20,573 nt of DNA from positions 1 to 20,573 of the forward strand of contig CAZSWR010000069.1 of the NCBI GenBank assembly GCA_964610885.1, read 5' to 3'. Position 1 is the stretch's first letter. Each line of letters begins with the position of its first letter. The translations under genes and the position numbers were made by a program. The stretch is from CAZSWR01 sp964610885 (GTDB lineage: Bacteria; Bacteroidota; Ignavibacteria; Kapaibacteriales; UBA2268). Positions 13,272-20,573 of the stretch are shown here, one piece after another. Below the pieces are notes generated by a model. That model did no database searches, was not told where the DNA came from, and saw only the letters and a list, made by a program, of their open reading frames with translations.

Positions 13272-14501
13272 ATGGCAAGGGGCCGTAGGTGGCAAAGGAA
13301 TCTTGTGATTCTGTGCATTTCCCAATTTATTGCGTCGATTGGTATGGGAGGATTCATTCCATTCCTACCGCTTTACGTAAGGATGCTTGGGGTAACCGAC
13401 CCCGATTCCGCCGTTATTTGGAGCGGATTGCTTATGTCTGGATCGTTCCTTACGGCAGTCATTTTTGTTCCAATATGGGGCACTGCCGGCGACAAATACG
13501 GGCGCAAGCTAATGATACTTCGCGCAGTTTTTGGTTTGGGAGCTGTGGTTGCTCTGATGGGATTGGCGCAAAACGTTTGGCAATTTTTCCTACTGCGGTT
13601 GGTACAGGGCGCGGTTAGTGGTTTCTTGGCATCTGGACTTGCGTTCGTCTCGACGGATGCTCCCCGCGAGCATTCAGGATACGCAATTGGAATCTTTCAG
13701 AGTTCGATAGCTGCCGGCAACATAGTTGGTCCATTTGTGGGCGGCGTCCTTGGAGATTTAATCGGAATCCGTTTTGTGTTCTACGCAGTGGGCATACTGT
13801 GCGTTCTTTCGGGGCTTAGTGTATTGCTTTGGCTCAAAGAGGACAAATCGAAAATCGTCCCGTCTGCCGAGGATAGCTATTTTCGGAATTTGAAATTCAT
13901 CATTTCGTCGAGCCAGCTCCGAGTCCCGATATTGCTAATATTCTTGGTGCAAGCCGGTATCAATTTTACAAATCCTATATATCCATATTTCGTCGAATTA
14001 TTAAACGCACCTCCCGAATTGCTATCTACGATAACCGGTTCTTTGGTGGGAATACTTGGAATAATGAGCATTTCGATGTCGCCATTCTGGGGCAAACGAA
14101 GCGACAGAGCCGACTATCGGAAGACGGTGCGAATTGCCGCTTGGGCGTGTGCCATAGCGATTATTGGACAGGCGTTTATGCAGGAGTATTGGATGCTCTA
14201 TCCGTTCCGAATTGTGATTGGAATCTTCTTTGCGTCGCTGATGCCATCGCTCTATGGCGAACTAAGCAAGAAATCTCCCGACAGCAACAAAGGCGGGGTT
14301 ATGGGATTCGCATCGAGCGCCAATATGGCTGGCATCCTAATGGGCTATTTGCTCTGCGGATTTACTGCGGCGGGGGCTGGGTATGTGTCTTGCTTCGTTG
14401 TTTCGGCTGTACTGCTTTCGAGCGCAGCCCTGCTGGCGCGCCGCAGCCAAACTGCGCGAAGCGAAACATCAGCACAGCTATCGGCAGAACTGCCCGAGTA
14501 G
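13272..14501 (+). CDS. MFS multidrug efflux transporter, MdtG-like
   Basis: A 409-residue major facilitator superfamily protein with 12 hydrophobic segments. The N-terminus WQRNLVILCISQFIASIGMG, the sequence FIPFLPLYVRMLGV, and motif A GTAGDKYGRKLMILR (about residues 70-84) resemble the MdtG/TetA-like drug/H+ antiporter branch (DHA1). GLAQNVWQFFLLRLVQG and GFASSANMAGILMGYLLCG are further family-typical phrases. The C-terminus is a short hydrophilic tail. It sits in the inner membrane and probably exports small hydrophobic compounds, with substrate unknown. The ATG at 13272 is chosen because a TTG start at 13221 would add 17 atypical residues and lies at the predicted transcription start. It follows the oxidoreductase gene by 669 nt of repeat DNA with its own promoter, so it is not in that operon. 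Confidence 0.88.
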   Translation: MARGRRWQRNLVILCISQFIASIGMGGFIPFLPLYVRMLGVTDPDSAVIWSGLLMSGSFLTAVIFVPIWGTAGDKYGRKLMILRAVFGLGAVVALMGLAQNVWQFFLLRLVQGAVSGFLASGLAFVSTDAPREHSGYAIGIFQSSIAAGNIVGPFVGGVLGDLIGIRFVFYAVGILCVLSGLSVLLWLKEDKSKIVPSAEDSYFRNLKFIISSSQLRVPILLIFLVQAGINFTNPIYPYFVELLNAPPELLSTITGSLVGILGIMSISMSPFWGKRSDRADYRKTVRIAAWACAIAIIGQAFMQEYWMLYPFRIVIGIFFASLMPSLYGELSKKSPDSNKGGVMGFASSANMAGILMGYLLCGFTAAGAGYVSCFVVSAVLLSSAALLARRSQTARSETSAQLSAELPE

Positions 14502-14627
14502 ATTTGAATTATATAGGATTATTAACATTTTGTAACAATGAAAGAAGGGAGAATTCTTAATAACTTAGTATTATATAGAACCATCTCTATACAATTCGTT
14601 ATAGAACCAACATTGTTTTTACAAAAG

Positions 14628-14789
14628 AATTAACCTTATCCTTTTTTCCTAACCTTCATAGCGCAAGCAATTTTATTTACAACATACATTGTTATCTTAT
14701 TTACTTGAATTTCATAAGACTATAAGGTCAATCTCTTGGTTCGGGTTTTCGGGTGCTATGAAGGTTTGTGTGTGTTAATAAGGTTAATT
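14628..14789. repeat. Nested, symmetric inverted repeat
   Basis: Outer arms AATTAACCTTAT (14628-14639) and ATAAGGTTAATT (14778-14789), inner arms AACCTTCATAGC (14651-14662) and GCTATGAAGGTT (14755-14766), are all perfect 12-mers. The spacer between outer and inner arm is 11 nt on both sides, with unrelated sequence. It could be two opposed copies of a short element or the ends of a small non-autonomous transposon. Confidence 0.6.
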
Positions 14790-14856
14790 GTGGTTATTGA
14801 TTTCGTAGGGACTCGGCACGATGTGCCCTTTTCCAAGTAGCTTACAAGAAGAGTGA

Positions 14857-14930
14857 ATTTTCAACGACGGGCATCAACCCATTGAAATACCAACAAATCC
14901 CCTACACCCTTTTTTCTAAAGTGGCTAAAG
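14857..14930 (-). repeat. Inverted partial copy of repeat C
   Basis: Read on the minus strand it follows copy 2 at 10235-10316 block by block: CTTTAGCC, CTTTAGAAAAAAGGG, GGGGATTTGT, GGTATTTCAATG, GTTGAAAAT. The palindrome part is missing and the stem CCCCCTT..AAGGGGG has decayed. Confidence 0.55.
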
Positions 14931-15003
14931 AATCACTTTCACATCGAACACTTATAGGATTAGGGATAGATATTGAGGGTTTCTCATACAAACAATTTGG
15001 GTA

Positions 15004-15036
15004 AATGATACTACCATTTGGAATGGTAGTATCATT
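15004..15036. repeat. Perfect 15-bp hairpin beyond the M16 terminator
   Basis: AATGATACTACCATT (15004-15018), loop TGG, then AATGGTAGTATCATT (15022-15036). It begins 2 nt past the T-run of the terminator. AT-rich, with no T-run of its own on either strand. Confidence 0.6.
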
Positions 15037-15038
15037 AT

Positions 15039-15069
15039 AAAAAAAAGCCCGACGTTTGCGCGCCGGGCT
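15039..15069 (-). terminator. Rho-independent terminator of the M16 peptidase gene
   Basis: On the minus strand a stem AGCCCG/CGGGCT (15064-15069 with 15046-15051) encloses a GC-rich loop and is followed by eight Ts (15039-15046). It starts 25 nt after the stop codon. Confidence 0.8.
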
Positions 15070-15094
15070 GTTTTAGTATCAATCGCAAAAGCGA

Positions 15095-17914
15095 TTATTT
15101 TTTCTCGGGCATTGCGATGAAGGTTTTCATCGTGGACATGTCGAGATATTTCTTTGCAGCATTGTGGAGTTTTTCTACTGTCAGTCCGTCCACCATTTTG
15201 TCGAAGTCCAAAATCTTGCGTAAGTCTTCGCCGTTCTTGTGGTACGATTCGAGCATGTTAAGCCAATATCTGTTTTCTTTCAAATTGACTTCGCGGTCGC
15301 GTTTCAACAATTCTTTCACTTTATTCAATTCTTCTGGTTTCACCGGTTCGTCAACGAGTTTCTTCATAACATCCTTGCAGCCATCGACCAGTTCTTCGCT
15401 TCTGTCCGGGTTGCAGCCAAAACCGATAGAAGTCGTGAAGGTGGGTTTGGGAATATTAGTTGCGGAGATTCTGCCGCCCACGCCATAGGTACCGCTCTTG
15501 TCCTCGCGGATGGATTCGCGGAGCCTGATGTTGAAGATTTCGCTAAGAGCGTTTGTAAGGAAGCGTTCTTCTCTTGTCCAATTGAAATCGCCTTTGATCA
15601 TCAGTCGGACAGTGCATTTCTGTTCGATGCCTTTATAAACGACTTTCTTTAATGATTCTTTCGGATAGGTGATGCCTTCGTCTTTCCATTTGTCCTGTCC
15701 GGGAACGGAAGGAAGCGAAGCAAGATATTTTTCTGTGTAGAGTTTCAACGAGTCGATATTGAAGTTACCGACAACGAAGAGAGTAAACTGTCCGGCATTC
15801 GCAAAGCGTTCGCGGTAGAAGCTAAATGCTTCGTCAAGTTTGATATCGTCGCATGTTTCGACTGTATAGGGTTTTGTACGGAAATGATAGTTGGTCATTG
15901 TTCCGTTCAATGTATCGCGGAAAGCTTTTTCGGGTGCATTTTCGGAGTTCTTGATGCTTGCTTTCATTTTCTCGATCATTGCGCGGTATGCTTCTTTGTC
16001 TTTTCTCGGCTCGGTGAAGTGCAGGTTGATAAGTTGGAACATGATTTCCATATCTTGGGGCGAGCAATAAGCGCCAAGGTCTTGAGTAAAATCATCGATT
16101 GAGGTTTGGCAGCTCGCCATTTTGCCTGTGAGTATGCGCTCGATTGCATCGGCATCGTTCTTGCCCAAGCCGCCGCGAGCGACGATCGAGGAAGCATTCT
16201 CGGCCGAATGGTATATATTGTCTGGTGCGAGCGATGTGCCACCCCAGCTGTAACCGGAAACCATGATTTCGTCATTCTTGAAATCAGTTTTTTTCAAATA
16301 CATTTTCATTCCGTTCGAAAGGGTCCAAACAGTAACGTCGAGTTCTTTAATATTTTCTGTCGAAGTAATTGTGCCCGGTTCGGGTTCTTTCGAGAAAAGA
16401 GGTTTCGTCTTGACTTTGTCCACATATGCAGCATGTTTTGCATTGCGTACTTCTTCGAGTTTTGCAATAACTTGGGCTTCGGTTGGTACAGCAACTCCGG
16501 CTTTCTCCGGCACGCTGACTGTGATAACCACGTTGTCGTTTTGCATGATGTGTTTGCTCAGGTCGTTAACCTCTTGGAGGGTTATTTCGTTGATGAATTT
16601 TTTGCTCAACGCATAGTCCATGTCCACGCCGGCATACGATTCGCCGGTCAATACGTGGCGTTTCAATTCTTGGGCCAAATCGTCTGATTCTTCTTTGCCT
16701 TTTTCGGCAAGCATTTTTTCATTCGAGCGAAGCATTTCTTTCTTTGCGCGTTCGAATTCGCCAGGAGTGAATCCGTGTTGTTGGATTCTGTAAGCTTCGG
16801 TAAGCACGCCTGAGAAACCGTCAATGATGCCATCTTCTTTGGTAAGTGCGATGAACGATGCTGCGTTAAGGTTCGAAAGGAAGTCTTCCATGCCGCCGCC
16901 TGCGTAGAGGAATGGGGCATTGGGTTTGCGGATGATTTCTTGTATCCTCTGATTGAACATGTGGTTGTAGAAGTTCTGAACATAGCCCTCGCGATATTCG
17001 CGGAATGTTCCTTTTTCCAATTTCGGATATTTAAACATTATGTTGATCATCGGGTTGGTTAATTCCTTGTCGCTGGCGATCGAGACAAGAATACCTTTGT
17101 TGTCAGGCACTGTGTACTGAATTCTTTCGCGAACGTTTTTAGGATTGGTCAAGCCTTTGAAGTGTTTTTCGATCATTTGTTGCATTTTCTCGATTTCGAA
17201 ATCGCCAACGACTACCACCGACATAAGTTCGGGGCGGTACCATTCATAATAGAATCTTTTGATGACGTCGTGCGAGGCATTTTTGACTACGTTAGTATCG
17301 CCAATGGGAAGGCGTACTGCGTAGCGAGAATCGTGAAGAATAACGGGAAGGTGTTTGTTTTGGATACGCTCGCCGGCGCCACGGCCGCCGCGTTGTTCTT
17401 CGAGCACCACGCCGCGTTCTTTGTCCACCTCAGTGGGGTCGAACGCAACATTGTGGCCCCAATCCTCGAGGATTTGCATTGCCTTTTCGAGTGTCTCTTC
17501 GTTGTCGGTGGGCACTTTCAGGAAATACACTGTTTCATCGAAGCTGGTATATGCGTTAAGTTCTGCTCCGAACTTCATACCAATGCTCTCAAGGAATTTA
17601 ACTAATTGGTCCTTGGGGAAATTCTTGGTACCATTGAAGCAAAGGTGCTCGTTCAGGTGGGCAAGGCCTTTCTGATCCTCGTCCTCATAGCAAGCGCCAG
17701 CGCGAATAATGATCATAAGTTCGGCTCTATTAGCAGGCTTTTTGTTCTGACGGATGAAGTATGTCAATCCGTTATCGAATTTGCCTGTAACGACTTCCTT
17801 CATGTTTGGAATCTTTTCGTCCAAACTCTTGTAATCGATTACTGGCTGTGCATAAAGGCTGACTGCGGAAAGTATTAACACCGCGAGCAACGCCATAATT
17901 GAGAATTTCTTCAT
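15095..17914 (-). CDS. M16 family zinc metallopeptidase, two-domain, secreted
   Basis: A 939-residue insulinase/pitrilysin-family protease. A Sec signal peptide (MKKFSIMALLAVLILSAVSLYAQ, cleavage near residue 22) sends it to the periplasm or beyond. The inverted zinc motif HxxEH is HLNEH at 86-90 (QKGLAHLNEHLCFNGT), with the downstream Glu ligand at about E166 (DKERGVVLEEQRGG), so the N-terminal half is catalytically intact. The C-terminal half (about 490-939) repeats the fold without HxxEH, as expected for the inactive partner domain, including NYHFRTKPYT and the typical FVVGNF strand. Length is usual for full two-half members in Bacteroidota. It has a SD (GAGG, 7 nt spacer) and follows the nucleoside phosphorylase by 59 nt on the same strand. 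It probably degrades peptides outside the cytoplasm. A strong terminator lies just after it. Confidence 0.93.
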   Translation of the reverse strand: MKKFSIMALLAVLILSAVSLYAQPVIDYKSLDEKIPNMKEVVTGKFDNGLTYFIRQNKKPANRAELMIIIRAGACYEDEDQKGLAHLNEHLCFNGTKNFPKDQLVKFLESIGMKFGAELNAYTSFDETVYFLKVPTDNEETLEKAMQILEDWGHNVAFDPTEVDKERGVVLEEQRGGRGAGERIQNKHLPVILHDSRYAVRLPIGDTNVVKNASHDVIKRFYYEWYRPELMSVVVVGDFEIEKMQQMIEKHFKGLTNPKNVRERIQYTVPDNKGILVSIASDKELTNPMINIMFKYPKLEKGTFREYREGYVQNFYNHMFNQRIQEIIRKPNAPFLYAGGGMEDFLSNLNAASFIALTKEDGIIDGFSGVLTEAYRIQQHGFTPGEFERAKKEMLRSNEKMLAEKGKEESDDLAQELKRHVLTGESYAGVDMDYALSKKFINEITLQEVNDLSKHIMQNDNVVITVSVPEKAGVAVPTEAQVIAKLEEVRNAKHAAYVDKVKTKPLFSKEPEPGTITSTENIKELDVTVWTLSNGMKMYLKKTDFKNDEIMVSGYSWGGTSLAPDNIYHSAENASSIVARGGLGKNDADAIERILTGKMASCQTSIDDFTQDLGAYCSPQDMEIMFQLINLHFTEPRKDKEAYRAMIEKMKASIKNSENAPEKAFRDTLNGTMTNYHFRTKPYTVETCDDIKLDEAFSFYRERFANAGQFTLFVVGNFNIDSLKLYTEKYLASLPSVPGQDKWKDEGITYPKESLKKVVYKGIEQKCTVRLMIKGDFNWTREERFLTNALSEIFNIRLRESIREDKSGTYGVGGRISATNIPKPTFTTSIGFGCNPDRSEELVDGCKDVMKKLVDEPVKPEELNKVKELLKRDREVNLKENRYWLNMLESYHKNGEDLRKILDFDKMVDGLTVEKLHNAAKKYLDMSTMKTFIAMPEKK

Positions 17915-17934
17915 GCAATAACCTCATTAAAATT

Positions 17935-17966
17935 TAAAAATACTCGAAAAAATCTATATTAGTCAA
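17935..17966 (-). promoter_or_regulatory. Possible promoter of the M16 gene
   Basis: On the minus strand TTG (17964-17966), a 21-nt spacer and TATTTTTA (17935-17942) give a near match to TTTG/TAnnTTTG, 20 nt before the ATG. One base of the -7 element is off, so readthrough from the upstream gene may also matter. Confidence 0.25.
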
Positions 17967-17973
17967 TATCAAT

Positions 17974-18807
17974 TTATATCCTGTTTATCAACTCTTTGAA
18001 AATGGCCGTTAGGTTCGGTTCGGCCATGCCGGCGGCTTCCAAAATTTCTTCGAGCGATACCGCCCTTAGCGAATCGGGGTAGCACTCGTCGGTGATGATC
18101 GACATTCCGAGCACCTCAAGCCCCATGTGGCGGGCGACAATATTTTCCGGGATGGTACTCATTCCGATGACGTCCGCCCCGGCGAAACGCAGGAACCGGT
18201 ATTCGGCGCGTGTTTCCAGGCTCGGGCCGGTCATGGCAGAGAATACTCCTTTGTATAGCTTAATCTTCAAATCGAGGGCGCATTGCTCTGCAAGCTGGAT
18301 CAGTCGGTGCGAGTAAGGTTCGCTCATGTCGGGGAAGCGTGGGCCGATTTCCGGGTCGTTTGCGCCGATTAGCGGATTGTCTCCCAAGAGATTGATGTGG
18401 TCCTCGATGAGCATCAGCCCGCCCTTGCGGAAATATGGATTCAGCGATCCGCAAGCGTTCGACACGAGCAGAGACTTGATCCCGAGGTATTTCATCACGC
18501 GGACAGGAAAAGTGATTTCCTGCATCGTGTAGCCCTCGTAGTAGTGCATCCTGCCCTGCATCGCCACGATCGGCTTGCCGCAGACAGTGCCGAAAATCAA
18601 TTGGCCCGTGTGCGATTCAACCGTCGAAAGCGGGAAATGCGGGATTTCCTCGTATGGAATGGAACACTCGACCGATATTTCATTTACCATCGCGCCAAGC
18701 CCTGTCCCAAGTATGATTCCGATCTGCGGTTCGAGGTTCGTTTTGCGCCTAATGGCCGCAATAGCAGTCTCGATCTTTGTCATTAATTCCGATTTGTTTG
18801 TTTCCAT
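17974..18807 (-). CDS. Purine nucleoside phosphorylase, trimeric (PNP-I) type
   Basis: A 277-residue cytoplasmic enzyme that splits purine nucleosides with phosphate to base and ribose 1-phosphate, for purine salvage. Family motifs in order: phosphate loop GIILGTGLGAMV (30-41), FPLSTVESHTGQL (58-70), MQGRMHYYEGY (83-93), VSNACGSLN (115-123), GPRFPDM (155-161), AMTGPSLETRAEYRFLR (191-207) with base-contacting E202, GADVIGMSTIPE (210-221), and GMSIITDEC (234-242). The residue at the usual base-contacting Asn (N243 of human PNP) is D240 here, which could change base preference. The ATG at 18807 gives the family length of about 275. An open frame continues upstream for almost 200 codons, but that part overlaps yggS and lacks homology. 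It lies between yggS (122 nt upstream) and the M16 gene. Confidence 0.93.
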   Translation of the reverse strand: METNKSELMTKIETAIAAIRRKTNLEPQIGIILGTGLGAMVNEISVECSIPYEEIPHFPLSTVESHTGQLIFGTVCGKPIVAMQGRMHYYEGYTMQEITFPVRVMKYLGIKSLLVSNACGSLNPYFRKGGLMLIEDHINLLGDNPLIGANDPEIGPRFPDMSEPYSHRLIQLAEQCALDLKIKLYKGVFSAMTGPSLETRAEYRFLRFAGADVIGMSTIPENIVARHMGLEVLGMSIITDECYPDSLRAVSLEEILEAAGMAEPNLTAIFKELINRI

Positions 18808-18929
18808 TGTGTAATATTCATTGTGTGAAATAATCCTCGTCCACATTACTTGTATGTGGCGCGAGTTGGAAAAAAGTTTCTTTTTATTTTTCAATGTTGT
18901 GAAAGCAAATGCTGCTGCCCGGTTTGCAC

Positions 18930-19643
18930 CTATCGCGCATAGAATCGGTTGCCAAATATTGCCGTGCCAACGCGAACCATCGTGGCGCCGAGCGCAAGGG
19001 CAATCTCGAAATCGCCGGACATTCCCATCGACAGGTTCTTGAGCCGTGTGCCTGTCCGTTCGGCTAATTCTTCGCGCAGCTTGGCGAGCATCGAGAACTC
19101 TCGGCGGCAGACTTGTTCGTCCGGGCTGAAGGAGCCGATTGTCATCAGTCCGACAATGTTTATATTGGGTACCAACCGGACGGATTCGTACAATTCGGCG
19201 AGCTGGTTCGGTTCGCATCCCGATTTGGATTCCTCGCCGGAGGTGTTGACCTGGAGCATAATGTCGATTGTTCGCCCATTTTTTTCTGCTTGGCGGGAAA
19301 TTTCTTCGGCCAATCGGAGCGAATCGACCGAATGAATCAAATCGACAAACGGGGCGATATATTTCACTTTGTTCGTCTGCAAGTGGCCGATGAAATGCCA
19401 ACGCGGCACTTTGATGCCGGCCGCCGTGAGCGCGTCGTACTTGTCTTTCATTTCCTGGACGTAGTTCTCGCCGAAATCTGTGATGCCGGCCGCAACTGCT
19501 GCCGCCAATACTTCGGCGGGGTGCGTTTTCGATACTGCTATCACGGTGATCTCGTCCGGCCGCGCCGCTGCCCGCCGTGCGCGATTAGCAATTTCACTGT
19601 AATTGGCCTTTAGTTCTTCGCTTAGTTTTATGTCAATATTCAT
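18930..19643 (-). CDS. yggS: YggS family pyridoxal phosphate homeostasis protein
   Basis: A 237-residue PLP-binding protein (PLPBP/YggS/PROSC family). The cofactor Lys is K39 in TVIAVSKTHP, at the end of beta1. Other conserved blocks are FGENYVQEM (57-65), WHFIGHLQTNKVKY (82-95), IHSVDS, QVNTSGEESKSGC, GLMTIG, LSMGMSGDFEIAL (near 208-220) and a C-terminal MVRVGTAIFG that holds the phosphate. It is a single TIM-barrel without catalytic partner domain, thought to buffer and deliver PLP and affect amino-acid metabolism. It is cytoplasmic. It is the first gene of a same-strand run with the nucleoside phosphorylase and M16 peptidase, with a promoter at 19670-19700. No SD is obvious before the ATG. 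Confidence 0.95.
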   Translation of the reverse strand: MNIDIKLSEELKANYSEIANRARRAAARPDEITVIAVSKTHPAEVLAAAVAAGITDFGENYVQEMKDKYDALTAAGIKVPRWHFIGHLQTNKVKYIAPFVDLIHSVDSLRLAEEISRQAEKNGRTIDIMLQVNTSGEESKSGCEPNQLAELYESVRLVPNINIVGLMTIGSFSPDEQVCRREFSMLAKLREELAERTGTRLKNLSMGMSGDFEIALALGATMVRVGTAIFGNRFYAR

Positions 19644-19669
19644 GTTTTTTGCTCATTATATATAATATA

Positions 19670-19700
19670 CAAAGTTACGAGAATTTTGGATATTTACATA
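19670..19700 (-). promoter_or_regulatory. Promoter of yggS
   Basis: On the minus strand TATG (19697-19700), a 19-nt spacer and TAACTTTG (19670-19677) match the Bacteroides pattern, with one mismatch in the -33 element. The -7 box ends 26 nt before the ATG. Confidence 0.5.
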
Positions 19701-20085
19701 GAATTTCGTGAAAATAAAAACAAATACTAATGGCTTTGCTGGCGTATGATGGTTTATTGAGGTGAAGGATTTTGGGGTTGGATTATGCTTTGAGTGGGTA
19801 CCATCAAATACAACAAGGAAGGCCATATTATGCTATTGGATAAAACTCATCGTGTCAATATGATTGTACAACACACCCCCTAACCCCCTCTTATTAGAGG
19901 AGGATAAGAATCGGCCTAATAGTATTATTAGTCTACCAGAAAATATTTTTTAAAGTCCCCTCTAAGAAGAGGGGATTTAGGGGTGTGTGGAGATAAATGT
20001 ATGAAATATTAGCTTTTAATTGGCATTTGCGATTCGAAATACACCCTCTTTCGAAGGTTGTTAATTTGTCTTTCAACCAAACCGA
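19701..20085. other. Intergenic region with repeat A copy
   Basis: No gene seen. The main content is the repeat A copy at 19871-19988. The remaining AT-rich DNA shows no clear structure or terminator, so how the PAS gene ends is not visible. Confidence 0.5.
19871..19988 (-). repeat. Dispersed repeat family A, short-hairpin copy
   Basis: 118 bp with inverted ends ACACACCCCCTAACC and ATTTAGGGGTGTGT. It has an 18-nt hairpin CCCCTCTAAGAAGAGGGG at 19957-19974 and a second hairpin CCTCTTATTAGAGG near 19887-19900. Its reverse complement aligns block by block with 8567-8798. No coding content. Confidence 0.65.
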
Positions 20086-20421
20086 TTAACGCACGAAGTG
20101 AGGCATTTCGTTCGGCAGGATGATGCTGAATTCCGCCAAGCCTTTGAACTGGCCATTCTCGCGCCACGGGGTTTGGATGATGATTTTCTTGACGCCGTTT
20201 TTCTCGATTGTGTAGATGTTTTCGCCTTGTGTGTCGATTAGTTCTTTCAGTTTGGTCCTGGCCGGTTCCGGGTGGCATTCGTAGATATTCGTACCGATCA
20301 TTTCGCTTCCGCCCTTGGCTTTGTATTGCTCGCAGCAGCGTTCGTTCATATAGACAAGCGTTCCGTCCGTGTCGCAAAGCATGACCGATGCTCCCATTTC
20401 GTCGATGAATCCGTGGTTCAT
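20086..20421 (-). CDS. Single PAS domain protein
   Basis: A 111-residue protein that is essentially one PAS domain. MGASVMLCDTDGTLVYMNERC is the usual first strand and turn, followed by YKAKGGSEMIGTNIYECHPEPARTKLKEL and the C-terminal sheet IYTIEKNGVKKIIIQTPWRENGQFKGLAEFSIIL, ending PNEMPHFVR. The ECHPEPAR phrase with the short Met-Pro-His-Phe tail resembles stand-alone PAS proteins of Bacteroidota and the PAS part of DUF438 proteins, in which the CHP region may help bind a cofactor. No output domain is attached, so it would act through a partner or as a small-molecule or haem/redox sensor (inference). A SD (GAGGA, 7 nt spacer) supports the ATG. No kinase lies nearby. Confidence 0.8.
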   Translation of the reverse strand: MNHGFIDEMGASVMLCDTDGTLVYMNERCCEQYKAKGGSEMIGTNIYECHPEPARTKLKELIDTQGENIYTIEKNGVKKIIIQTPWRENGQFKGLAEFSIILPNEMPHFVR

Positions 20422-20460
20422 TATGTATTCCTCAATTAACTCAAATTATTAATTCAATAT

Positions 20461-20528
20461 CTTTTAAAGTGGGTCGAGTTGTTTGAATAAATAACCTCCC
20501 CTTTTGTCCCCTCCTTGGCAAGGCAGGG
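20461..20528 (+). repeat. Dispersed repeat family B, copy 2
   Basis: Blocks CTTTTAAAGTGGGTCGAG, TTGTTTGA, AACCTCCCCTTTTGTCCCC, TCCTTGGCAAGGCAGGG match the reverse complement of 2554-2619. CCTTG-G-CAAGG forms a small stem. It lies just upstream of the PAS gene start. Confidence 0.6.
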
Positions 20529-20573
20529 TTGTTTCATTCTAGCAAGAGGCACAACTGCTCAACGTCTTGAGCG

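Larger units (their letters stand above)
14502..15003. other. Intergenic region with inverted repeats and repeat C remnant
   Basis: No gene seen. It contains the direct repeat TTATAGAACCA (near 14572 in variant form, and 14599), the nested inverted repeat at 14628-14789, a mini-hairpin GGCAC-GAT-GTGCC at 14815-14827, and the inverted partial copy of repeat C at 14857-14930. Confidence 0.5.

Noticed and set aside
18808..19401. In-frame upstream extension of the nucleoside phosphorylase gene
   Set aside because: It overlaps yggS on the same strand in another frame, shows no recognisable domain and would exceed family length by almost 200 residues; the ATG at 18807 gives a normal enzyme.

Overview
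The window looks like a chromosomal contig from a Bacteroidota or Bacteroidota-related lineage (Ignavibacteria, Kapabacteria or Chlorobi are all possible). This is inferred from TAnnTTTG-type promoter elements, weak or absent Shine-Dalgarno sites on several genes, KilA-N, MdtG-like and bi-domain oxidoreductase families common there, and AT-rich intergenic DNA full of short palindromic repeats. No rRNA, tRNA, CRISPR array, complete insertion sequence or phage module was seen.

Layout. (1) 1-123 is the 3' end of a truncated KilA-N domain gene. (2) 335-8170, all on the minus strand, is a redox island. In transcription order it holds an AraC-type regulator, an aldo/keto reductase, an exported lipoprotein flavodoxin, a Tat-lipoprotein aldo/keto reductase with two ferredoxin-type clusters, and a membrane NapH-like polyferredoxin. 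After a repeat-bearing gap come a small ECF-S-like membrane protein and two iron-sulfur flavoproteins. Gaps of 3 to 10 nt between four of these genes indicate one transcript. (3) 8171-10460 is mostly intergenic: promoter, nested repeats, opposed terminators, one outer-membrane beta-barrel-like gene, and a 221-bp-offset direct repeat with compensated palindromes. (4) 10470-12602 (+) is a fused MDR dehydrogenase/Gfo-Idh-MocA oxidoreductase. (5) 13272-14501 (+) is an MdtG-like MFS transporter. (6) 15095-19643 (-) holds yggS, a purine nucleoside phosphorylase and a large M16 peptidase with a clear terminator. (7) 20086-20421 (-) is a single-PAS-domain protein, followed by another dispersed repeat at the window end.

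The most plausible 'system' is the island at 335-8170. The sequence predicts an envelope electron-transfer chain: a membrane polyferredoxin with six Cys quartets and a mid-protein twin-arginine motif, an exported Fe-S aldo/keto reductase with an intact catalytic tetrad, and an exported flavodoxin. These sit next to cytosolic flavoproteins and a regulator with an N-terminal Cys cluster. Its substrate is unknown to me.

The other striking layer is the intergenic DNA. Several families of mini-hairpins have stems that covary between copies (for example ATCGC/GCGAT versus ATCCC/GGGAT, GCTCC/GGAGC versus GCACC/GGTGC, and CCCACGGG/CCCGTGGG versus CCTACGGG/CCCGTAGG). One dispersed element occurs twice, with an 18-nt hairpin in one copy replaced exactly by a 132-nt hairpin in the other. 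All functional statements come from reading the sequence and from family memory; no search was run.
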